DNA of 5,094 nt. It comes from Bryobacterales bacterium. Lineage in GTDB: Bacteria; Acidobacteriota; Terriglobia; Bryobacterales; Bryobacteraceae. Positions 1 through 5,094 of the stretch are shown piece after piece. The first letter of the stretch is position 1, and each line of letters begins with the position of its first letter. A model generated the notes under the pieces. That model did no database searches, was not told where the DNA came from, and saw only the letters and a list, made by a program, of their open reading frames with translations. Location of the stretch: positions 1 to 5,094 of the forward strand of contig JANXQZ010000609.1 of assembly GCA_025353235.1 (NCBI GenBank), given 5' to 3'. The translations under genes were made by a program, and so were the position numbers.

Positions 1-605
1 TCGACGATGCGTTTCTCAATCGAGTGGTGCCTCAGATAGATCCGAAGGGAAGCGGAGACATGCTCGCGCGGTTCCTGAAAATCAACGGCGATTTGCGCAA
101 ACAAAATAACAAGACTCTGGCCGACCTGCGACTTAAGAGCGAGCAGCGGTTTCTCTGGTCAGGACCATTCTTGCAGCTGTCTAACTCCAAAGTGGAATCG
201 CAGTTTGCAGACGTTCGCTCGTACATATACAAGGGCAAGAAAGTGGACCAGCAAGTTCATCTGGGGTTCGACTTGTCGAAGGTGAAGAATACGCCGATCG
301 TAGCCTCGAACGATGGCACGATCGTGTTCGCTGAGATGCTCGGCATCTATGGAAACTGCATTGTGATCGACCATGGATACGCCTTGCAGACGATCTACGG
401 ACACCTCAGCGAAATCCAAGTGAAGCCCGGCGATTTGGTGAAGAGGGGGCAGACGATCGGCTTGAGCGGCGCCACTGGACTCGCGGGCGGGGACCATCTC
501 CACTTCAGCATGCAGATCGATGGCGTCCAGGTGAATCCAGTGGAATGGTGGGACGAACACTGGATCCACGACCGTATTTTGAGCAAGGTGAATCCCGGCA
601 AATGA
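1..605 (+). CDS. M23 family (LytM-type) zinc metallopeptidase, C-terminal part, 5' end outside window
   Basis: This is the C-terminal part (about 200 residues) of a peptidoglycan endopeptidase-like protein. The frame stays open to the left edge (codons from base 3 read DDAFLNR before the GTG at 24), so that GTG is not a credible start. A charged, probably helical stretch (about 65-160) leads into the M23 beta domain. The LytM-type residues are all present: HxxxD as HLGFD (H codon 258-260, D codon 270-272), YGHL (H codon 402-404) and HxH as HLH (codons 495-503). By analogy with LytM, the first His, the Asp and the last His bind Zn2+, and the other two His are catalytic. The core also has 'GIYGNCIVIDHG' and 'VKPGDLVKRGQTIGLSG', usual for the family. 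Known M23 enzymes cut peptide cross-links of peptidoglycan in the periplasm. Any signal or membrane anchor would lie upstream of the window. Intact motifs argue for an active enzyme rather than a degenerate EnvC/NlpD-type activator. The stop codon is 19 bp before the M19 gene, suggesting an operon. Confidence 0.93.
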   Translation, partial: DDAFLNRVVPQIDPKGSGDMLARFLKINGDLRKQNNKTLADLRLKSEQRFLWSGPFLQLSNSKVESQFADVRSYIYKGKKVDQQVHLGFDLSKVKNTPIVASNDGTIVFAEMLGIYGNCIVIDHGYALQTIYGHLSEIQVKPGDLVKRGQTIGLSGATGLAGGDHLHFSMQIDGVQVNPVEWWDEHWIHDRILSKVNPGK

Positions 606-624
606 TGAGCACTACAATCGATAG

Positions 625-1743
625 ATGCGAACCGCTCTTTTCTTTGTTCTAACCGCAGTAGCCGCTGGCCAAACGATCGGCATCGACACCCATCTGGATG
701 TCGCCCAACGCGTCCTGATGGAAGGCGTTGACCTCGCGAATCGTCTCAAAGACGGCCAGGTAGACATTCCCCGACTTCGCGAGGGCGGCATGAACGCTCC
801 GTTTTTCGCGCTCTGGGTTCCCACTTTCTACAAAGGCTCGGAGGCCGTTCGCCGCACGCTGGATTTGCGCGACGCCATGCAAACCCTGTTTGACCGGCAT
901 CCCGACCAAATAGAATTGGCGGTCACGGCGGCGGACATCGAGCGTGTTACCAAGTCGGGCAAGATTGCGGCTGTGTTGTCGCTGGAAGGCGGCCATCAGA
1001 TCGATGACGATCTCGCGGTGTTGCGCATGTATCAGCGCATGGGAATCCGCGCGATGACGCTGACGCATTTCCGAAACACGAATTGGGCGGACTCTTCGAC
1101 GGACACGCCTCAGCACAATGGGTTGACCGATTTCGGAAAGAGCGTGGTGCGGGAGATGAATCGGATTGGAGTGATCGTGGACGTGTCGCATATCTCGGAC
1201 AAAACTTTCTACGACGCGCTCGCGGTCTCAAGCAAGCCTGTGATTGCCACTCACTCCTCATGCCGCGCGCTGACGGACATGCCTCGCAACATGACCGACG
1301 ACATGCTGAAGGCAGTGGCTCGCAATGGCGGGGTAGTCTCTATTAATTTCTTTCCTAGCTTTGTGAATGCGAAGGACGCCGAGGCGGGCAGGCGGCTGAT
1401 CAAGAAGCAGAATGCCATGGAACCGCAGGTAACTGGCGCGGCACTGGACGCCTACGCGCGAAAGGTGCATCTGGAGGGACTTCGGACGATGAAGCCCGCC
1501 TTTGCCACCATTGACGATGTGGTTGCCCATATCGACCATGCAGTGAAATTCGCGGGAATCGACCATGTAGGGATTGGAAGTGATTTCGATGGGATTGACA
1601 GCGTTCCGAAGGGTCTGGAAGATATTGGAAAGATGCCGCAACTCGCGGCCGCGCTTAGGAAGAAGGGATATTCGGAGGCTGATATTCGGAAGATCTGGGG
1701 CGGGAATGTATTGCGGGTATTTCGGGAGGTGGTTGGGAAATAG
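625..1743 (+). CDS. Exported M19 (membrane/renal-type) dipeptidase, binuclear zinc
   Basis: A complete 372-residue protein of peptidase family M19 (COG2355), a TIM-barrel metal-dependent dipeptidase; family members hydrolyse dipeptides, often with a D- or dehydro-amino acid at the C-terminal position. Landmarks of human renal dipeptidase are all recognisable: HxD as THLD (H23, D25), bridging Glu in LSLEGGH (E121), substrate His in LTHFRNTNWADS (H148), metal His in DVSH (H189) and ATHSS (H210), Arg in PRNMTDD (R221), and catalytic Asp in GIGSDFDG (D320). Length is normal for the family. The N-terminus (R2, then ALFFVLTAVAAG) looks like a short signal peptide ending near residue 15, so the mature enzyme would begin almost directly at the barrel. 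The ATG at 625 is the only reasonable start because an in-frame TAG lies immediately before it (622-624). No strong Shine-Dalgarno sequence is seen; coupling to the M23 gene 19 bp upstream is plausible. Family is certain; natural substrate is unknown. Confidence 0.95.
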   Translation: MRTALFFVLTAVAAGQTIGIDTHLDVAQRVLMEGVDLANRLKDGQVDIPRLREGGMNAPFFALWVPTFYKGSEAVRRTLDLRDAMQTLFDRHPDQIELAVTAADIERVTKSGKIAAVLSLEGGHQIDDDLAVLRMYQRMGIRAMTLTHFRNTNWADSSTDTPQHNGLTDFGKSVVREMNRIGVIVDVSHISDKTFYDALAVSSKPVIATHSSCRALTDMPRNMTDDMLKAVARNGGVVSINFFPSFVNAKDAEAGRRLIKKQNAMEPQVTGAALDAYARKVHLEGLRTMKPAFATIDDVVAHIDHAVKFAGIDHVGIGSDFDGIDSVPKGLEDIGKMPQLAAALRKKGYSEADIRKIWGGNVLRVFREVVGK

Positions 1744-1760
1744 TTTTGCGTACGGACTAG
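1744..1760. other. Convergent intergenic junction, 17 bp, no clear terminator
   Basis: Only 17 bp separate the M19 stop codon (TAG, 1741-1743) from the stop codon of the oppositely oriented NHL gene (1761-1763). There is no GC-rich hairpin followed by a T tract in either direction. Only weak 4-bp pairings are visible (ACGG 1753-1756 with CCGT just downstream; GCTA 1760-1763 with TAGC 1773-1776). Transcripts from both sides probably run into the opposing gene, or end by a Rho-type mechanism; this is inference. Confidence 0.6.
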
Positions 1761-4181
1761 CTATGACACCGTTAGCATAACTGGAACCCGAGTTTCCTCC
1801 ATGCGCGCGCCGGAGGCAAGGGAGACGGTCAACGAAACAGTCCCGTGATAGCACCCTTTCGCAAGGCCCGTTGAATCGATGCGCACCTTGAGAGATTCAC
1901 CAGTCACCCCAGTCACACGGTTAGCGCTCAGCCAATTAGCGCCATCGGCCGTGCTTACCCGGACTGCGTACGGAAACGGCTCTGCAAAGTTGGCAGACAG
2001 AGCGACCGTTTGGGTCTGCACTGTCGAACCTGATACGTCGATGGAAGCAGGGATTGCCGTGAGCGCGTATGGCTTCGTCGTTAATTCCCGGATGTAATTG
2101 AGTCCCGGTTCTGTAAGGTAAAGACTACCCGCCGGATCGAATATGACCGTTCCCGGCAACCATCCCTGCCCTCCCACCAAGCTCGCCTGCAGCGCCGGGC
2201 CCCCGTCGCCGATGGTTGAACTCTCCCGGTTGCCCGCCACGCGCTGAATCATTCCATCCGCAGCCAAGCGCAAAACCAGCCCGTAGTCTCCCTCCGCGAG
2301 ATTCAGCAGACCATTATGATCCACTGTCAGCGCCACTACCGCGCACAGGGGAATCTGCGTTGCCAGCATACCTTCGCCGGTGAAAGGTCCTGGCCCGGGA
2401 CACGGTTGCCCGTTGCCCGCGATCGCTGTCAAAGACCCATCCGGATTCACCCGATTCACGGTAGCGTTCACCGACGGAGGCTGCGCGTGTGTCCAAGCTA
2501 CGTACAGTTGGCCCTGCGCATCTACTGCCACGCCATTGTAGTAATCCACTCCCTGCTGCCCTGGCCCGGCCACCGTAGTAATAATCCCGTTTTTATCGAT
2601 CTTGCGAACGCGCGCATTCGAAGTATCGGCGATGTAGACGTTGCCTTGCTGATCGAAGGCCACCTGGCCAGGTTCGTTCAGCGTTGCGTGCACCGCCAGT
2701 CCGCCGTCCCCTCCTGATCGATTAAGCCCCGTGCCGGTACCCAATCCTGCCACCAAGTGGATGGTCCCATCCGGCGAAATTTTACGAATTCTGCTGTCTC
2801 CGCTGATTACATACAAGGAACCATCCGGACTCACGGACAGAGGTCCCGGGTGATCGATGGCTGCGTTCGCTGCGGGCCCTCCGTCGCCGCTGTACTTATT
2901 CTCGCCGGTGCCGGCGAAGGTGCTAACTGTCCCATTCACCGATATTTTGCGAATCACGTTGGCCTGCGAGTCGCTCAAGTACAGATTCCCGACAGAGTCA
3001 AATGCTGCGCCGCTTAGCAGGTTGAAGGCAGCATGGATTTCCGGTCCTCCATTGCCGCTGGGCGCCGGATGAAACAAAGCCGGGTCGTTTGCTCCGCTTC
3101 CCGCGATTGTCGAAATCGTTCCATCCGCCGCAATCCTACGCACGCGACGGTTGCCGTAGTCGGCGATGAGCAGGGTGCCGTCTCCGTCAAACACCGTTTG
3201 CGCCAGTTGACACAGTTGAGCCGCTACGGCAGGTCCTCCGTCACCTGAAAATCCGCACGTGCCAGTGCCCGCGAAAGTAGAGATAGTTCCGTCGGAAGCG
3301 ACCTTGCGAATGCGATGATTTAAGGTGTCGGCGATAAAGAGGTTGCCGCTCGCATCCAGGGTGACTCCGCTCGGACCGCTCAATTGCGCTGCGTTCGCCA
3401 GACCGCCATCGCCGCTGTATCCGGCGGTCCCCGTGCCTGCGATGGTTGTCGCGCCAGACCCGTCCGCCGCCAGTCTCACCACCACATGCCCATAATATTC
3501 CGTGAAGTAGAGGTTGTCTTGCGCGTCGATTGCGAGACCCTCGATGTTCGGCAGCCTGGCTCTCATAGGCGGCGGAGGAAGCGTGTACACGGTGGAAATG
3601 ATGCCGTCAGGTGTGACTTTTCGAATGCAGCTGCAGAACACTTCAGCAATATCGAGGTTGCCTTTCGAGTCGAAAACGAGCCCGCGGGGTGATAAGAGCT
3701 GTGCTGCCGTTGCCGGTCCACCGTTGCTTTGAAAGCCCGGCGGCAACGTACCTCCGCCCGCGAATGTGCTCACGGTCCCATCTGGAGCTATCCGGTAAAC
3801 ACGCCCCGCACCAGCATCAGCCAGATAGAAAGCCCCAGCAGCGTCTTGCGCCATACCCCGAAGCACCCCAACCCGCAGGGCGCTCGCAAGATTGCTATCG
3901 GAGGGACGGGGAAGCGGAGTATAGAAAGATTCCGTTCCCGCCACAGTCAGCAAGGTGCCTTCCGTCTCCAGCCGCAGCACCAGCAACTGATCGTGGAAAA
4001 TCAGCCGACCCGTGAGCTTGTCGATTAGCAGCCCGTACACCGGCCCGAGGGGTGCCATCAAAGCTGGCTGGCTGTCTACGTCATTTCTGTGGTTGTAAGG
4101 AATCCCGGCGATCGTATATATGTCTTGGGCGTTTAATAGCGTGCCACCGAAGAGCAGGACGGTCACTAGGTGTTTGCGCAT
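1761..4181 (-). CDS. Secreted NHL-repeat beta-propeller protein with C-terminal Ig/BACON-like domain
   Basis: An 806-residue exported repeat protein. Residues 1-18 form a classical signal peptide (MRKH, hydrophobic LVTVLLFGGTLL, then LNA before QD). About twelve units of 50-63 residues follow (about 22-704), each with a 'T(I/V/F)AG' loop, often 'SGDGGPA..A.L', then 'D..GNLYIAD..N.RIRKI..DGTIST', the NHL blade pattern. The best copies are near 279-294, 335-350, 398-413 and 513-528. Twelve units would suit two six-bladed propellers. Residues about 709-806 form an Ig/BACON-like beta domain (WLSANRVTGVTGESL, GLAKGCYHGTVSLTV, VPVMLTV). NHL propellers usually bind ligands or proteins; some have enzymatic relatives, but no catalytic motif is recognisable here. 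The start was set at the ATG 4179-4181 because an ATG 24 codons upstream in the same frame lies inside the tRNA-Cys gene and would bury the signal peptide. Seven cysteines are present, including two equivalent pairs (C309/C324 and C594/C613), fitting an extracytoplasmic location. Function is unknown; fold and export are well supported. Confidence 0.92.
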   Translation of the reverse strand: MRKHLVTVLLFGGTLLNAQDIYTIAGIPYNHRNDVDSQPALMAPLGPVYGLLIDKLTGRLIFHDQLLVLRLETEGTLLTVAGTESFYTPLPRPSDSNLASALRVGVLRGMAQDAAGAFYLADAGAGRVYRIAPDGTVSTFAGGGTLPPGFQSNGGPATAAQLLSPRGLVFDSKGNLDIAEVFCSCIRKVTPDGIISTVYTLPPPPMRARLPNIEGLAIDAQDNLYFTEYYGHVVVRLAADGSGATTIAGTGTAGYSGDGGLANAAQLSGPSGVTLDASGNLFIADTLNHRIRKVASDGTISTFAGTGTCGFSGDGGPAVAAQLCQLAQTVFDGDGTLLIADYGNRRVRRIAADGTISTIAGSGANDPALFHPAPSGNGGPEIHAAFNLLSGAAFDSVGNLYLSDSQANVIRKISVNGTVSTFAGTGENKYSGDGGPAANAAIDHPGPLSVSPDGSLYVISGDSRIRKISPDGTIHLVAGLGTGTGLNRSGGDGGLAVHATLNEPGQVAFDQQGNVYIADTSNARVRKIDKNGIITTVAGPGQQGVDYYNGVAVDAQGQLYVAWTHAQPPSVNATVNRVNPDGSLTAIAGNGQPCPGPGPFTGEGMLATQIPLCAVVALTVDHNGLLNLAEGDYGLVLRLAADGMIQRVAGNRESSTIGDGGPALQASLVGGQGWLPGTVIFDPAGSLYLTEPGLNYIRELTTKPYALTAIPASIDVSGSTVQTQTVALSANFAEPFPYAVRVSTADGANWLSANRVTGVTGESLKVRIDSTGLAKGCYHGTVSLTVSLASGARMEETRVPVMLTVS
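1764..2057 (-). other. Ig/BACON-like C-terminal domain of the NHL protein
   Basis: This encodes residues about 709-806, after the last NHL unit. The order of elements (PASIDVSGS, a hydrophobic strand, NWLS, TG.TGESLKVRIDSTGLAKGCYHGTV, then VPVMLTVS at the terminus) matches the all-beta domain often found singly or in tandem at the ends of exported Acidobacteria proteins. Here there is a single copy. It may serve surface, carbohydrate or protein attachment; this is inferred from related BACON/Ig-like modules. No sorting signal or transmembrane segment follows it. Confidence 0.7.
2070..4118 (-). repeat. Array of about 12 NHL-type protein repeats
   Basis: These are coding repeats of about 50-63 codons. 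The 'AG' loop recurs near residues 23-26, 79-82, 139-142, 247-250, 303-306, 359-362, 422-425, 477-480, 537-540, 587-590 and 648-651, with a degenerate unit near 196 where AG is lost and a proline run (LPPPP) replaces the loop. The DNA shows matching diverged copies such as the CCGTCGCCGCTGTA-like stretches that encode YSGDGG (near 3405 and 2881). The copies are diverged in DNA sequence, which suggests old duplications rather than recent expansion. Confidence 0.85.
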
Positions 4182-4192
4182 AATTTTTTCGG

Positions 4193-4267
<75 letters not shown>

Positions 4268-4286
4268 TGGAAGGGGTGACTTGTCC

Positions 4287-4316
4287 AGCTTACCGCGTTG
4301 GCCGCTTTGAAATCAA
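4287..4316 (-). promoter_or_regulatory. Possible sigma70-type promoter for tRNA-Cys (and NHL gene)
   Basis: On the - strand, TTGATT (4311-4316, 4 of 6 to TTGACA) overlaps the TGA stop of the CocE-type gene. After an 18-bp spacer comes TAAGCT (4287-4292), which keeps the most conserved T, A and final T of the -10 box but only 3 of 6 overall. Transcription would start near 4280, giving a leader of roughly a dozen nt before the tRNA. The match is weak and could be chance; it is listed because it is the only candidate in the 45-bp gap. Confidence 0.25.
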
Positions 4317-5094
4317 TTCCGCCAAGCGTTCACGGGGATAGGACGTCGGCCCAAGCGCGCCGGGGCGTTCAGGCTCGCTGCTGCCTGGCCCAACTCCGGC
4401 ACCACCGGCAACAGGACACGCGACGGATACTTCGGTCCGTGCAGCACGTTTTGCAGCGCTTTCTTCAGCACGGTTTCATCGGCCACCGGCTTTCCAGTGT
4501 TGGGATTACGATCGAACCGGGGAAAATTGCTGCTCGAAATCTCCAGCCGGATCCTGTGTCCAGTCAGGAATACGTTGCTGGTAACGCCTACGTCGATCAT
4601 GATCGGATAAACCTCTCCAGGTTGCGCGAGAATGGCGTGGTCCAGCCCGTGGCGGTAGCGCAGCCGCAACATCCCGTCCGTCAAATTTCTAGCCTCGCCT
4701 CCCGGAAAGACGTCCACCAGCTTGACCGTGAAATCGGTATCGAGGGCGCTGGTCGAAGCGTACAGCAGCACTTTCACCAGCCCGGTCACTTCCAGTTCGC
4801 GGGCGAGCGGCTGGCTGCTGTAGACCAGCACGTCGTCGCGGCCTTCCACCGTGCGCTGGTCCATCGGCCCCCATGGAAATATTTTCGGCGTGCAGCAAAC
4901 GGCGCCGCCAGCAGTTGGAACCGGGTTCTTGGGATCGTAAGTGAACGAATCAACCTTGTTCTTCTTCGGTACTTGCCATTCGAGACCCCCGTCGCCCTTC
5001 AGCCCGTTGGCTCCGCCCTTGCCTGTCAAATAGAACGGCATGTTGCGAGCGCGGGCCAGCGGCCACTCCTGCTCATCGCGCCAACGGTTCGCGC
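4313..5094 (-). CDS. CocE/NonD (peptidase S15-like) hydrolase, C-terminal part, 5' end outside window
   Basis: This is the last 259 residues of a CocE/NonD-type serine hydrolase; the frame is open to the right edge. The visible part starts at the end of the alpha/beta-hydrolase region (W.DEQEWPLARA.NMPFYL) and covers the jelly-roll domain typical of X-Pro dipeptidyl-peptidase (PepX_C) relatives. Recognisable elements in order are EGRDDVLVYSSQPL (about 4825-4866), LDTDFTVKLVDVFPGG (about 4696-4744), NLTDGMLRLRYR, TSNVFLTGHRIRLEISSSNFPRFDRNPNTG (about 4493-4582) and YPSRVLLPVVP. The Ser-Asp-His triad lies upstream of the window, so activity cannot be judged. Family members include cocaine esterase, alpha-amino-acid ester hydrolases and X-Pro peptidases; most genomic members have no known substrate. 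After LPVVP, where many members end, about 27 more residues rich in Ala, Arg and Pro follow. An M codon at 5039-5041 lies inside the domain and is not the start. Confidence 0.93.
   Translation of the reverse strand, partial: ANRWRDEQEWPLARARNMPFYLTGKGGANGLKGDGGLEWQVPKKNKVDSFTYDPKNPVPTAGGAVCCTPKIFPWGPMDQRTVEGRDDVLVYSSQPLARELEVTGLVKVLLYASTSALDTDFTVKLVDVFPGGEARNLTDGMLRLRYRHGLDHAILAQPGEVYPIMIDVGVTSNVFLTGHRIRLEISSSNFPRFDRNPNTGKPVADETVLKKALQNVLHGPKYPSRVLLPVVPELGQAAASLNAPARLGRRPIPVNAWRN

Noticed and set aside
605..652. A 15-codon frame starting in a TGATG overlap with the M23 stop codon (peptide MSTTIDRCEPLFSLF), a possible leader peptide for the M19 gene.
   Set aside because: It has no clear ribosome binding site, no recognisable signature and extends past the M19 start; a chance frame is the simpler explanation.
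649..1191. A 180-codon open frame on the - strand opposite the M19 gene.
   Set aside because: It is antisense to a gene with clear family motifs, has no recognisable domain, and reads as a GC-rich shadow frame (Arg/His-rich).
1796..1816. Inverted repeat CCTCC/GGAGG around a GCGCGC-containing loop, a possible terminator for the M19 gene.
   Set aside because: The stem is only 5 bp with an 11-nt loop, no T tract follows on either strand, and it lies in NHL coding sequence.
1258..1854. A 198-codon open frame on the - strand across the M19 3' end.
   Set aside because: It overlaps both convergent genes in another frame or strand and has no recognisable domain, so it is a shadow frame.
2316..2717. 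Open frames on the + strand opposite the NHL gene, up to 133 codons.
   Set aside because: They mirror the repeated coding pattern of the NHL gene and show no protein-family features.
2070..4118. The repeated GC-rich blocks as a CRISPR array or REP-type DNA repeats.
   Set aside because: The repeats are in frame, diverged and about 150-190 bp apart, and are fully explained by NHL protein units.

Overview
The window looks like ordinary chromosome from a GC-rich bacterium. The best guess is Acidobacteriota of the Solibacter/Bryobacter type. This is inferred from style rather than from a marker gene: a large exported protein of NHL-type repeats with 'AGTG..GYSGDGG' loops and a C-terminal 'GLAKGCYHGTVSLTV' Ig/BACON-like domain is characteristic of that group, and the M23 and CocE-type sequences fit it. 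No mobile element, CRISPR array, prophage or plasmid signature is visible.

Layout: two genes read rightward and three read leftward, and the two groups converge near position 1750. On the + strand are the C-terminal part of an M23 (LytM-type) metallopeptidase, cut by the left edge (1-605), and, 19 bp later, a complete exported M19 (membrane/renal-type) dipeptidase (625-1743). On the - strand, from the right edge, are the C-terminal part of a CocE/NonD (S15-like) hydrolase, cut by the right edge (4313-5094), a tRNA-Cys(GCA) gene with encoded CCA (4193-4267), and an 806-residue secreted NHL-repeat beta-propeller protein (1761-4181). The two convergent stop codons are 17 bp apart. No stretch over 300 bases lacks a gene.

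How the genes may work together: the M23 and M19 genes are probably co-transcribed, both have intact metal-site residues, and M19 at least is predicted to be exported. They could act in sequence on cell-wall or other peptides (endopeptidase, then dipeptidase), but substrate specificity cannot be read from sequence. The NHL protein is probably a secreted or surface binding/scaffold protein with no visible catalytic site. Its start codon lies only 11 nt after the tRNA-Cys CCA end, with no visible terminator and no good Shine-Dalgarno sequence, so the two may share a transcript. I found no convincing new biological system. The points most worth checking are the tRNA/NHL junction, the start codon of the NHL gene, and the two equivalent cysteine pairs in its repeats.
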